From Siphonodentalium dalli (lineage: Eukaryota; Mollusca; Scaphopoda; Gadilida; Siphonodentaliidae), in the NCBI GenBank assembly GCA_032622095.1, contig CP136063.1, forward strand, positions 82,999,980-83,063,979: 64,000 nucleotides of DNA. The letters are read 5' to 3'. Below are positions 41,401 through 46,789 of this stretch, one piece after another. The notes below the pieces were generated by a model. That model was not told the origin of the DNA and did not search any database. It saw nothing but the letters and a program-made list of their open reading frames with translations. Position 1 is the first letter of the stretch, and every line of letters begins with the position of its first letter. The translations under genes and the position numbers were made by a program.

Positions 41401-44400
41401 TCCTTTGTTTTGACAAATACACAACACGGAAAAATTTCTGTGTTGTTTCCAGAAATATCATGGGGTTTACTTCCGTGTTGTGACATAAGTGACAATATAT
41501 TCCGGAATCAAGGCCACTACATGATACAGAAAACTTTCTGTGTGGTTCCCATAAATATCATGGGGTTTGATGTTGACCACACAATACAGGTTTATTTTGT
41601 GTAGCTATCGACCAATCAAATTGAAGATAGCACACTAGTCAATAGGTAAATGTTCATCGCGCGTAGAAGATATTGTTAATTATTTAGACGTGAAGAAGGT
41701 ATGTTCCACACCTGGTCCGATACTAATTATGGTATATCAATAGTTATGGCCACCATGCACTGACATGAAATCAAAGTAAGTAAAGATACCACAATGACCA
41801 TTGATAGACTGCTAACTTAAAAAATACCACTTTGTAGTTCACATGTACACTGAATAATACACATACCTCTTTTACTTTCCCCGTTTGTTCGGCGATACCC
41901 ATTAAGTTGTACTATATTACGCTCTGTTTTAAAAATAGTACTATGAGAATTTAAATACAGGTAGGGTACCACTTTTTTAATAGTTATTTTTCATTAATTT
42001 CAGGCTCAAAAGAAGAATGTAGCTTTTACTCAGGCCAGATATCTGGATAACGAGGAACGAAAGTTACCACCAGCAAGGTTTGTATACAGTAATGCCCTAA
42101 TTAATCGACTCCATAACCACAGCAGAGTTATGGGTAACTTTTCAGGATTTAGTCAGAAATATGGCTTGTTGCCATTCATCGTAAAGCTCTCCCCGAGTTT
42201 ATAGCATGGGTTATAAACCGATCTGTTTGTTTGATCTTCATGAAATTTGTCATGGATGTTGACATTGACATGTAGATGGTAACGAGTCATTTTGGGGTCA
42301 TTCGGCAAAAAGACATGGCCGCCGGTGGCCATTTTAGAATTTATTCTTTGCATCACTAAATCCTTTGGTACACCCTACAGACCACATCCCCGATCCGATC
42401 ATTACGAAACTTGTCATGAATGTTGATATTGACATGTAGATGGGAACGAGTCATTTTGGGGGTCATTCAGCCAAAATTGGATTTCAAAATTGAATCCGTT
42501 GACGCGGGCTACAGGCCGTACTGTTTATCTGATCTTCATAAATATCATCATGGATGTTCACATTGAGATGAAGATGGGAACGAGTCATTTTAGGGTCATT
42601 CAGCCTTTCAATTAGCACCTTTCCTAATTCCTCCATTTACTGTCAACCATTAAATTATTCCCCTACCTAACTTGAGCTACAGTGTCATAAACACTTTCAT
42701 TTAATGATGTAATAGGGGTTTCATGTGATATATATATAGATATAATGCACTGCATAACTTCTGTTAAATTAATAATTCAAAGAATTATTTATCCATTTGT
42801 TAAATCAATTATACGTTCATTTTGATGTGTGAATGAAATATTACCCAAGAACCATCACTGTGGGAAATATTTTGAATCAGCATTTTTCCACTAAAGGAAG
42901 CCCTCAACTGAACTATATGGATATATATTTCTTTGTAAAACAACAGGAGGAAAGGGGCTAACTTTTTGTCTCATACTGCCGCTTGTACCTGCCCGGATTA
43001 GCCACACATGAATGCTCCCAGTGAATAACAGGCTGTACTCCATTGTAATGTGTCAGTTTTATCTTCCGCCTTGTGACTTGCGGTTCTATCTAAGGGAGTA
43101 TATTTCAGAATTTCGAGTTTCTTAACAAATTTTAATTTCATACAAATATTAGCTTTCTTTGTCATCTACACCGTTCAATTATTGGCTTGAATCCATGGAA
43201 TGTTCCGTTTCATAGACACATTTGTTTGAGATTTTTCTGCATTTTCAAAAAGCCGATAAAAAATAATTGCGTAAATAATTCGGTAGCGACTGATATATTG
43301 GTCATGGACGGCCATCGTGATAATAAATAAAGACGCACATAGATTACTTGAGGTACATCTATTGAATTATTGTGGAACCTATACTGTATGATTGTGCGAA
43401 CACGGACACCACATGGTCCGCTACTTGAAGTCTCCTAATTACGTGCTAATATTATAACTCGCCAATTCTGGCATAAAGAGACCGGGTTTCTTTCAATAAT
43501 TTCATCGCTAGTTTATCTACAAACTGTTCCGAACAGCGTGCTTTCCCATAATAATTTGAGTTTTATGTGTCAATACTGTCAGGCTCAAAACCTGTAACCA
43601 CTCTGTTGGTAAGTAGACACTGATCGGTTTCTCAGAACAGACATTTTTCATGCCTAATATTAATATGACATTAGTACTACTCATAATCAGTAGTGACATT
43701 TTATTTAAGGCAGGTCTTAACATCTGACAAGTGTCAGAATCATGATTCTTAGTTTACTTCAAGCAAAAAGCAGAAGATTCGCTGTGGAAATGTTATATTT
43801 TGATTCTTGCTGTAACCTGTGAGGGGGGTGTCTTCCTCTAGGTTACTTTATAATGTCTATATGATATTGTCAAATAGTTTAACTTGACAACTAGAAGAAT
43901 CAAATATTGCCCTGTTGCCCAGTCCCACTTCTAGCTCAATGATGACTCTGATGAGTAGAAATTCAATGAGTTAATTGAATAATTAATCATTTATTCTGAC
44001 AAAAGTGATATCTATTATGTGTACTGATTTCATGTATATACAATGGAGTATAATTTGTGATTGCTAGCTCCCTACTTGCTTCACCGTTCCAGTAATGGAA
44101 TAGGATATAAACAGAGTGTCCTGAGCTATGTATTAGAATTAATTCTTGTCATTTATGTCGATTGATCATCAACATTTGTATTCATATATTAGTTGAATAC
44201 TTCAAGATAGTGCTTTAATAACAATATTCAATGTTAGAAATAAGCATCTCAAATGATATTTACGTTGGGTGAAAGACGGTAGTCTAACACGAAAACAGGA
44301 TACATCGGATTGTATCCATGATAAACAATAGTATTAGTATCCAAAATAGATAAGAAATTCCCAACGGAACGCCTACTCAAATGTGGTCAATGGGCTGACT

Positions 44401-45801
44401 TGTCTCAACGACAGGCGTACCCTCGTACTGATAAATAGTTCAAGAGAACTTTGAGATCGTCACTGCTATAATGTATCGTCTGGATTTGACCAAAATAATA
44501 TGAGATTGTGTAAACATCACGTTTTACATTCTCTTGCGATTGGACTCTGGTCATTTTCCATGGCACAGGTACCCAGTCCCAGGACACAGTAAAATGACAC
44601 AGCCCTCGAAATTAGGAAGAATGTCCCATGGCAAATTTAATGCTGCTGCATGTTACATTCCAAATGTTCCCACAGCATTTCCCACAGCATTGCCTATTGC
44701 TGTGGCTACTTTCGAGGACTGAATGATAAATCTATAGATATACAAGTGATTAGGGCCCTTTATTACATTTCATTACATTAGTAACATTACATATTTTTCA
44801 ATTTAATAATATATCATTGACTGTGCTACAATAAGCAAGCCGGGAGGTATGAAAATGTAGGCTTGTATTAACAAATATTATATCAACTTCAAGGTATTCA
44901 CTCGATAATTCTGCCTTGTCTCTCACGATTCAATATCAAATAACTCATTGTAGCATAATTACAATAGTTAGTTAATGCGTTTATGTTCGTTATAACATAT
45001 ATACTGGATTATACCCATAGATGCAACTTAAAATGGCTGGGTTGGTATATTAAATAGTGTCTCCTTCCAGAATAAAAACATACCTTCAATACTTAAGATA
45101 CAGTTTGAAGAATGCTAAGGGGGGGGGTGTTACAATTCTGGCGACATGTACCGGTATGCTTCAAACAGGGGAACACCTATTTGGCAAAATATGGCCACAT
45201 ATATGTACAAACAGATTTGACAGCCTAACTCTTTCAACACCACAGCCCGCTTTAGCAGGCATGATGTAATTTACATTCACCAATGCAGCCCACTTTAGCG
45301 GGCAGAGAATAATTTTTACTGACTGAGTCCAATAAGACTTTCGGGACTCATGTGATGTCAGGAAATTTATTCTTGATACTTTCAGAGTCCAGTATGACTT
45401 TTTTTCCCTGATTATCATGTTACGGATTTTGCCCAATCAGAAATAGTGTTAGTAAAGGGATGGATAATAATGAATGATAAGGTTTTTAAAGTCATTCCCC
45501 ATTTTTTTCTGACATCTGTTTGTAGTATAGAGCATTGAAGGCATACAATGTCTCAGCGAAATACAGATTCATACAAGACATATTATTCATGGATTGGAGC
45601 AGTTTTATTGGCCAAGGGGTGTTGATCAATTTATAAAATTCTTGATCAATGCAGTCATTCACTTTCACATTACTGTTTATTTGCAGCATTCGTGTGTCAG
45701 TTAACAGTAGCTTGTCTAAGGAGGAAATGAACACGGGACTGTCGGTGCTAGAAGCTGTTTGTGACGAGGTTTTATCAAACAGGTGTGTATATAATCTTTA
45801 A
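7292..45801 (+). CDS. SPTLC1: Serine palmitoyltransferase subunit 1 (13 exons, 5' partial)
   Basis: The product is the SPTLC1/LCB1 subunit of serine palmitoyltransferase, the ER enzyme that condenses serine with palmitoyl-CoA in the first step of sphingolipid synthesis. Thirteen exons with GT-AG borders join at 7292-7395, 9079-9172, 10524-10596, 19023-19155, 21712-21841, 22654-22743, 23258-23365, 31199-31294, 32514-32610, 38851-38905, 40099-40216, 42004-42077 and 45687-45801. All phases agree. The visible protein has 428 residues and matches the family along its whole length from the motif EKEELLEEW onward; about 52 N-terminal residues, including the membrane helix, are missing. Family hallmarks are the GPRGFYGT loop, [34 protein letters not shown] and [10 protein letters not shown]. 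The position of the PLP lysine of the catalytic partner (SPTLC2) is held by Glu in LENAVGS, as expected for the non-catalytic subunit. The Cys equal to human Cys133 (a neuropathy site) is kept, as residue 81. The last exon may instead splice onward at 45782. Confidence 0.95.
7555..7578. repeat. 24-bp perfect palindrome
   Basis: TTTACGCGAATC followed by its exact reverse complement GATTCGCGTAAA. It is short and CpG-rich for this AT-rich intron. No function can be assigned. Confidence 0.8.
8139..8322. mobile_element. TA-flanked foldback MITE, family 1
   Basis: The ends CAGTAATGCCC/GGGCATTACTG are flanked by TA. The left arm has lost an internal piece (after GGGTAAC it jumps to GTTGCCATTCATCGG), while the right arm is complete. 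Confidence 0.9.
8400..9040 (+). repeat. Dispersed repeat family 3, copy 1, with a terminal hairpin
   Basis: It is related in inverted orientation to 41010-41650. Shared phrases include ATTGACTAGTGTG, GGTCGATAGCTACACA and CCCCATGATATTTCTGG. A hairpin at about 8895-9010 has arms CCCCATGTCTGTTCACGTAG and its near complement. An 18-G run lies at 8827-8844. Confidence 0.8.
9079..9172 (+). CDS. SPTLC1: SPTLC1 visible exon 2
   Basis: This 94-bp exon completes codon 35 and encodes residues to 66, including [18 protein letters not shown], which aligns with the family's VNGKECINFASFNFLGL region near the N-terminal edge of the aminotransferase fold. The acceptor is CTTTTACAG and the donor is GAG|GTATTG, ending in phase 0. 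Confidence 0.93.
9255..9365. mobile_element. Family 1 foldback element, left arm only
   Basis: It begins CAGTAATGCCCTAATTAATC after TA and follows the left arm to GTTCTCCCCGAG, then is unrelated for about 200 bp. The 42087 copy breaks at the same CTCCCCGAG point, which hints at a longer family member with a different interior. Confidence 0.8.
9568..9695. mobile_element. Family 1 foldback element, right arm with short left end
   Basis: It starts CAGTAAAGCCCTAAGTAATC, then goes straight to GGGGAGAGCTTTCCGATG and the right arm, and ends GGGCGTTACTG. TA flanks both ends. Confidence 0.85.
9951..10073. mobile_element. Small foldback MITE with TTAACCCTTTCAGTGCCAAG ends
   Basis: The arms, about 47 bp long, read CCCTTTCAGTGCCAAGTCCG at 9955 and the complement CGGTCTTGGCACTGAAAGGG at 10050, around an AT-rich loop. 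Confidence 0.85.
10090..10440. repeat. Dispersed repeat with two related units
   Basis: Two units of about 180 bp share TTTCGTTTCC, GAACTGAA(T/C)GGAA, AAATTTGGTATGTGAGTTTA and ACAG(A/G)TCAAGTTCGAATTTG. A relative is at 46790-46930. Confidence 0.7.
10524..10596 (+). CDS. SPTLC1: SPTLC1 visible exon 3
   Basis: This 73-bp exon encodes residues 67-90 plus one base of codon 91. It holds the most diagnostic motif, [14 protein letters not shown]. Its Cys (residue 81) corresponds to human Cys133, altered in hereditary sensory neuropathy type 1 (established knowledge). The donor is ATGG|GTAAAT. A 213-bp foldback element begins 28 bp past the donor. Confidence 0.94.
10625..10837. mobile_element. Family 1 foldback MITE next to an SPTLC1 donor
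   Basis: A full-length foldback of 213 bp; the first base pair is altered (TATAGTAATGCCC) and it ends GGGCATTACTG followed by TA. It begins 28 bp after the end of exon 3, and the Tigger-like block follows it directly. Confidence 0.9.
10942..14500. mobile_element. Inner 3.56-kb element with CGCGGTCG arrays
   Basis: The ends CTTCTCAAAAGTAATGGCCC (10942) and GGGCCACTTATTTTGAGAAG (14481-14500) are inverted to each other. Inside each end, and at 12870-12960 and 13095-13150, are clusters of ACGCGGTCG/CGACCGCGT with AACGCAACAAACG. Two direct copies of a ~0.9-kb unit (about 11340-12240 and 13210-14280) share, for example, TTTGAATATTTAATATTCAG, GTTTTGATTGGCTAG and GAATTAAATCACTG. No coding frame is conserved between the copies. 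Confidence 0.7.
14664..14903 (-). pseudogene. Small zinc-finger ORF remnant inside the transposon block
   Basis: Read on the - strand from ATG at 14903, a frame of 38 codons carries Cys and His spaced C-x2-C-x12-C-x4-C-x4-H-x2-C, close to one half of a PHD-type finger. It ends in TAA at 14787-14789, but the same frame stays open for another 40 codons (basic and helical, with [13 protein letters not shown]) to a stop at 14664. Either this is one ORF broken by a single stop, or splicing is possible, since CAG|GTGAGT lies just before the stop. The parent family is not recognised. Confidence 0.45.
14935..15415. repeat. Three tandem copies of a 160-bp unit
   Basis: GTGGATTCATCCTGATCACC recurs at 14991 and 15151, with a variant at 15311: an exact 160-bp period. 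Each unit has CACGAGTGTTTATACA or a variant. Units 1 and 2 are nearly identical and the third has diverged. Confidence 0.9.
15460..15655. repeat. Direct repeat of about 55 bp
   Basis: CGAAATTCTCAATTAATACA followed by GATATATGT(G/T)TGAAAAGACA occurs near 15469 and again near 15600. Confidence 0.8.
16072..16632. mobile_element. Foldback element with ~31-bp terminal inverted repeats
   Basis: The left end AGGCCATTAAAAATTATTGT and the right end, read inward, AGGCCATTAAAAATTAATGT both continue CTGGGTTCACGG. It is about 560 bp long and has no coding frame. Confidence 0.85.
16941..17128. mobile_element. Family 1 foldback MITE
   Basis: The ends CAGTAATGCCC and GGAATTACTG are flanked by TA. The left arm lacks the GACTCCTTAACCACAGCAG segment, which the right arm keeps as its complement. 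Confidence 0.9.
17400..17645. repeat. Dispersed repeat with an internal stem
   Basis: It shares CAGTTATAAA, GATGGTCTATTCTTC, ATACAAGTGCAGAA and GGAAATGTTCAGATAA with copies near 9770-9900, 32740-32900, 50690-50840 and, inverted, 55815-56035. The GGGAAATGTTCAG / CTGAACATTTCC arms at 17551-17630 form a hairpin, as they do at 55820-55880. Confidence 0.75.
17801..18898. mobile_element. 1.1-kb DNA transposon with 15-bp TIRs and 6-bp target duplication
   Basis: Both ends read CAGTCCTTCGATTTT inward, and ACTCAG flanks the element directly at 17795-17800 and 18899-18904. Just inside each end is a very GC-rich segment (GGCGCGC...). Within it, a short frame from ATG 18226 reads [10 protein letters not shown], and an overlapping frame reads [11 protein letters not shown], an acidic Ser/Asp/Glu-rich start of the sort found before transposase domains. 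No transposase core remains, so it looks like a non-autonomous derivative. The 6-bp duplication does not fit piggyBac (TTAA) or Tc1/mariner (TA). Confidence 0.8.
19023..19155 (+). CDS. SPTLC1: SPTLC1 visible exon 4
   Basis: This 133-bp exon encodes residues 91-134 plus two bases of codon 135. It carries [19 protein letters not shown], followed by [20 protein letters not shown], both close to the family. Val92 equals human Val144, another neuropathy position. It follows an 8.4-kb intron filled by the nested transposon block. The acceptor is TTTATAG and the donor is CTG|GTAAGC. Confidence 0.94.
19300..20010. repeat. Tandem repeat, about 161-bp unit, 4-5 copies
   Basis: The phrase TTTGGTATATGAGTCTC and variants begin at about 19346, 19470, 19630, 19792 and 19956. 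Each unit also has CGGACGAGTTCGAAAA, GGAGTTATGGGTCTTAG and GCGATAACTC. The first interval is shortened (about 124 bp). Confidence 0.85.
20780..20930. repeat. Short inverted-repeat element
   Basis: AAGCCTTTCAATCAATGCCG at 20802 is loosely mirrored by GGCTAATTTCAAAGGCTG near 20900. A relative at 44598-44722 shares CCCACAGCA, GCATTGC and TGTGGCTA. No coding content. Confidence 0.45.
21020..21450. mobile_element. Double-hairpin element, family 2 (full length, + orientation)
   Basis: Two ~100-bp hairpins (21031-21132 and 21337-21445), each with arms of the type AGAATGAGGTCCCCAGAGGG / CCCTCTGGGGACCTCATTCT, are joined by a ~200-bp linker starting GCATGGCCTCATCTGCTATG. The outer edges are GTCATTTGCAG and its complement CTGCAAATGAC. 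Confidence 0.88.
21712..21841 (+). CDS. SPTLC1: SPTLC1 visible exon 5
   Basis: This 130-bp exon encodes residues 135-178, containing [20 protein letters not shown] and then [17 protein letters not shown]. The residue where the human protein has VD before the conserved acidic position reads C-D here. The acceptor is CTTTTTCAG and the donor is CGG|GTTAGT, ending in phase 0. Confidence 0.94.
22654..22743 (+). CDS. SPTLC1: SPTLC1 visible exon 6
   Basis: This 90-bp exon of 30 whole codons encodes residues 179-208: [20 protein letters not shown] and then the cysteine-proline turn before KL. It begins after a long T-tract acceptor ending GTAG and ends TTG|GTGAGT. Confidence 0.93.
23258..23365 (+). 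CDS. SPTLC1: SPTLC1 visible exon 7 (source of a 52-bp array)
   Basis: This 108-bp exon of 36 codons encodes residues 209-244, including [19 protein letters not shown] and GVTEHFNIP. The acceptor is TTTATAG and the donor is CCG|GTGAGT. The final 48 bases plus GTGA form the unit of the tandem array that follows at once. Only the first donor (23366) keeps the protein open: in-frame read-through meets TGA at 23378. Confidence 0.93.
23318..24046 (+). repeat. 52-bp tandem array copied from the end of SPTLC1 exon 7 and its donor
   Basis: The unit is the last 48 bases of exon 7 (from GTCTTAGGTGATACAGG) plus GTGA of the intron. Counting the exon itself there are about 14 units; donors CCG|GTGAG recur at 23366, 23418, 23470 and so on every 52 bp to 23938, then 23989 and a decayed one near 24040. 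Units near both edges keep the exon-like TCTTAGGTGATACAGG, while most central ones share TTTTAGGTGATATAGG, as expected if the centre was homogenised. Confidence 0.97.
28380..30470. repeat. Three diverged direct modules inside element A
   Basis: Module 2 (from ~29450) and module 3 (from ~30200) share the run TTCTCGGAGATTCGGGCAAC followed by CAATCCTCCAG. Both are preceded by ACCAGTCTTACCTCGGG-like sequence. Module 1 (from ~28390) is more diverged (GGATTCGGAAAACCAATC). Its later part, CTTGTCCCCCTGG and TCCAGGCCTGCTC (28920-28975), recurs in module 2 (29645-29705). Translations such as [10 protein letters not shown] are alike in modules 2 and 3, which may be decayed coding sequence. Confidence 0.65.
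29400..29446. repeat. 47-base poly-C run
   Basis: An unbroken C homopolymer sits between GACCAGTTCGT and GGTCATCAGC, at the start of module 2 of element A. The matching site in module 3 reads CAGTTCGAGCCCCATGGTCC, so the run grew from a short C tract. Confidence 0.97.
30719..31071. mobile_element. Small foldback at the right end of element A
   Basis: The arms AAAATATAATTTTTAAAATT...CCCGAAACTGAACTAT (30719-30775) and their inverse (31005-31070) are about 65 bp. The middle holds the inverted copy of the subterminal left end of element A. Confidence 0.8.
31199..31294 (+). CDS. SPTLC1: SPTLC1 visible exon 8
   Basis: This 96-bp exon of 32 codons encodes residues 245-276. It contains [16 protein letters not shown], matching the family's MENALASIGGFCCGRS. 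The catalytic partner has the PLP lysine where this subunit has Glu. The acceptor is ATTTACAG and the donor is CAG|GTAAGG. It follows a 7.8-kb intron. Confidence 0.94.
31702..31952. mobile_element. Foldback element with TTAACC(C/T)TTTCATGAC-type ends
   Basis: The outer arms CCTTTTCATGAC and CCAGTCATGGAAGGGTTAA are inverted. Inside is a strong hairpin, ATTCTCTTATATATGCGAG / CTCGCATATATAAGAGAAT (31747-31803), and a third copy of that arm at 31874-31892. Confidence 0.75.
32045..32165. mobile_element. Family 2 hairpin, single
   Basis: GACATTTGCAGAATGAGGTC ... GACCTCATTTTGCAAATAAC; one ~100-bp hairpin without a partner. Flanking ATTCAAGCAATCCTGGATATAGTGTGTC at the left and its rough complement at the right extend the stem. 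Confidence 0.85.
32340..32513 (+). repeat. SPTLC1: Two decayed tandem copies of the exon 9 acceptor and exon start
   Basis: CACAG|AGGTTATCTGGTC (exon-like start 32383) and TACAG|ACGTTATTTGGC (32449) precede the true TGCAG|AGGTTATCTGGTC (32514) at intervals of 66 and 65 bp. Each keeps a pyrimidine tract, an AG and GCTACTGTTT. Use of either would shift the reading frame. Confidence 0.93.
32514..32610 (+). CDS. SPTLC1: SPTLC1 visible exon 9
   Basis: This 97-bp exon encodes residues 277-308 plus one base: [20 protein letters not shown] and a helical tail. The acceptor is CTTTTGCAG and the donor is CCAG|GTATTG. Two upstream look-alike acceptors (exon starts at 32383 and 32449) would shift the frame by 131 and 65 nt, so 32514 is the working start. 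Confidence 0.94.
32730..32900. repeat. Dispersed repeat (same family as 17400-17645)
   Basis: It shares TTCAGTTATAAAATTATACA, TTGGAATAGTCTATTATTC and ATACAAGTGCAGAAGG with the other copies. Confidence 0.7.
33425..33672. mobile_element. Family 2, two hairpins with a ~10-bp linker
   Basis: Hairpins at about 33441-33541 and 33551-33645 are joined by GAGGTGTAAGC. Outside, CAAGCCTTGAAATAGTGTGT at 33419 is mirrored by ACACTATTTCAAGGCTTG at 33656, so the whole 250 bp is one large inverted repeat made of two inner hairpins. Confidence 0.88.
33950..38565. mobile_element. Large foldback element B (~4.6 kb)
   Basis: The left end CTCCGTCAAAGGTATCTTGC followed by CCACTGAACTATATGG (33955-33992) recurs inverted at 38521-38560. 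Deeper left-end sequence (TCACGTGCTTTCTGACACGT, AGTGAAGTATTCGCCATATT) recurs inverted near 38585-38625. It shares the ACTGAACTATATGG end motif with element A. The interior is richer in G+C and includes three copies of a module (34935, 35400, 36550). No catalytic domain was recognised. It fills the exon 9-10 intron. Confidence 0.75.
34935..36725 (+). repeat. Three diverged modules inside element B
   Basis: Units at about 34938-35050, 35400-35560 and 36548-36700 share TTGGCGTAATTAGC(A/G)CTC, CGATAGTC(A/C)CACCA and GCGGGTTGGGGCTACC. The same frame reads alike in each: VPLIGVIST, then DS, then AGWGYP-NP. Similarity at the protein level suggests decayed coding sequence, but the family is unknown to me. 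Confidence 0.65.
38555..38695. mobile_element. Small foldback at the right end of element B
   Basis: ATATTTTCCTAAATAAGTAA (38568) and its complement TTACTTATTTAGGAAAATAT (38671-38690) flank a copy of the element end CCATATAGTTCAGTGGG. The arrangement is the same as at the right end of element A. Confidence 0.8.
38851..38905 (+). CDS. SPTLC1: SPTLC1 visible exon 10
   Basis: This 55-bp exon encodes residues 309-326 plus two bases, reading [18 protein letters not shown]; the human equivalent is a less conserved helix. The acceptor is TTGTTTCCAG and the donor is CAAG|GTAAGA. The small size and the matching phases on both sides support it. Confidence 0.9.
38935..39250. mobile_element. Family 2, two hairpins with ~100-bp linker
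   Basis: Hairpins at about 38947-39042 and 39148-39240, with a linker starting GCATGGCCTC and ending GAGAAGATGAGGCCTAAGC; this is a shortened form of the 200-bp linker at 21130. It lies about 40 bp after SPTLC1 exon 10. Confidence 0.85.
39520..40030. repeat. Dispersed repeat, copy 2 of the 4608-5260 family
   Basis: Same direction as copy 1, sharing TTACCAAATTATGAAAATTT, GTGTGAGCCGAAATTTGTTT, GATAAGCAAAACATTCAACA and GTGTTTTGCTTATCGCACAC. It ends just before the acceptor of SPTLC1 exon 11. Confidence 0.75.
40099..40216 (+). CDS. SPTLC1: SPTLC1 visible exon 11
   Basis: This 118-bp exon encodes residues 327-366. It contains DMKVVGD, matching GLKVVGE of the family, then a diverged loop rich in basic residues and a helix ending TIIDK. 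The acceptor is TTTTCTAG and the donor is AAG|GTGAGA, ending in phase 0. Confidence 0.91.
40580..40985. mobile_element. Double-hairpin element, family 2 (+ orientation)
   Basis: Hairpins at ~40588-40690 and ~40880-40978 are joined by the long linker GCATGGCCTCATCTGCTATG ... GAGGATGAGGCCTAAGC, the same plan as 21020-21450. Confidence 0.88.
41010..41650 (-). repeat. Dispersed repeat family 3, copy 2 (inverted relative to 8400-9040)
   Basis: The - strand follows the 8400-9040 copy: ATTGACTAGTGTG, ATCGACCAAT complement, CCCCATGATATTT and the CACGTAGTAC hairpin (41015-41135). Confidence 0.8.
42004..42077 (+). CDS. SPTLC1: SPTLC1 visible exon 12
   Basis: This 74-bp exon encodes residues 367-390 plus two bases: [19 protein letters not shown] and then LPPA, matching the family's ALTQARYLEKEEK. 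The donor is AAG|GTTTGT, a weaker match than its neighbours. A foldback element begins at 42087, 9 bp after the exon end. Confidence 0.93.
42087..42197. mobile_element. Family 1 foldback element, left arm, next to an SPTLC1 donor
   Basis: CAGTAATGCCCTAATTAATC begins after TA, 9 bp past the end of exon 12; the arm breaks at CTCTCCCCGAG, as in the 9255 copy. The intronic donor bases beyond +9 are therefore transposon sequence. Confidence 0.85.
42200..42610. repeat. Three related units of ~150-180 bp
   Basis: GATCTTCAT or a variant, then GTCATGGATGTTGACATTGA, and GGGAACGAGTCATTTT(G/A)GGG recur at about 42233, 42400 and 42530. Confidence 0.75.
42893..43460. mobile_element. Solo end related to large foldback element A
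   Basis: GGAAGCCCTCAACTGAACTA continuing TATGG matches the left end of element A. The downstream sequence follows 24230-24790 loosely (AGACGCACAT-GATTACTTG, GAAGTCTCCTAATTACGTGC). No right end was seen. Confidence 0.65.
44598..44722. repeat. Short inverted-repeat element
   Basis: CAGCCCTCGAAATTAGG and GTGGCTACTTTCGAGGACTG are inverted at the ends; the middle repeats CCCACAGCATT. Related to 20780-20930. Confidence 0.55.
45290..45475. repeat. Dispersed repeat related to 48040-48235
   Basis: Shared phrases are AGTCCA(G/A)TATGACTTTTT, GATTATCATGTTACGG or a variant, and AATCAGAAATAGTGTTAGT followed by AAGGGATGGATAATAAT. Confidence 0.75.
45687..45801 (+). CDS. SPTLC1: SPTLC1 visible exon 13, probable C-terminus
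   Basis: This exon encodes [20 protein letters not shown] and a last helix ending DEVLSN, aligning with the C-terminal end of the human protein. Read straight on, the frame adds RCVYNL and stops at TAA 45799-45801, near the expected length. However, AACAG|GTGTGT at 45781-45788 is a plausible donor, so a short extra exon downstream cannot be excluded. The stop is followed within 10 bp by a 27-bp minisatellite. Confidence 0.85.
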
Positions 45802-45809
45802 AATTATTG

Positions 45810-46708
45810 CAAAATAACATGACTTATACCACGCACCCCTGAATAACATGACTTATACCATTCATACCTAAATAACATCACTTATACCATTCACTCATGA
45901 ATAACATGACTTCTACCATTCACGTCTTAGTAAAATGACATATTCCATTCGCAAAATAACACATGACTTATACCGTTCACAAAATAACATGAATTATAAC
46001 TGTTCACAAAATAACATGATGAACACCATTCACAAAATAACATGACATAACTGTTCAAAAGATAACATGACGTTTACCTTACACAAAATGGCATGAGTTA
46101 CACCATTTACAAAATAACATGGCTTTAGTGTTATACCATTCACAAAATAACATGACTTATACCGTTTACACCTGAATAACATGACTTATACCATTCACAA
46201 AATAACATGACTTGTACCATTCACACCTCAATAGCATGACGTATACCATCCACAAAATTACATGACTTATACTGTTCACACCTCAATAACATGATGTATA
46301 TGTTCACTCCTCAATAACATGACTTATACCATTCACAAAATAACATGACTTATACCATTCATAAAATAACATGACTTGTAACTGTTCACAAAATTACATG
46401 ACTTCAAACTGTTCACTAAATAACATGACTATACCCTTCACACCTCAGTAACATGACTTAAGTACCATTCACAAAATAACATGACTTATACCGTTCACAC
46501 CTCAATAACATGACTTACAGCATTCACAAAATAACATGACTTATACCATTCACACCTCAATAACATGACATATACCATTCACAAAATTACATGACTTATA
46601 GCATTTACACCGCGATAACATGACTTATACCATTCTCAAAATAACATGACTTGTACTGTTCACAAAATAACATGACTTGTACCGTTCACACCTCAATATC
46701 ATAACTTA
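45810..46708. repeat. 27-bp minisatellite, about 33 degenerate copies
   Basis: The consensus ATAACATGACTTATACCATT followed by CACAAA or CACACCTCA repeats for about 900 bp, directly after the SPTLC1 stop codon. Two variant types (CACAAAATA and CACACCTCAATA) alternate in places. Confidence 0.93.
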
Positions 46709-46789
46709 CACACTCCTGAATTGATTTTCCTACTCCGTTTTAAAATTATATTTTGCAATGGTCTAATTTTATACGCCCATTTTAAAAAC

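Noticed and set aside
45810-46708. A CRISPR-like repeat array
   Set aside because: The 27-bp units are degenerate and head-to-tail without unique spacers: an ordinary minisatellite.
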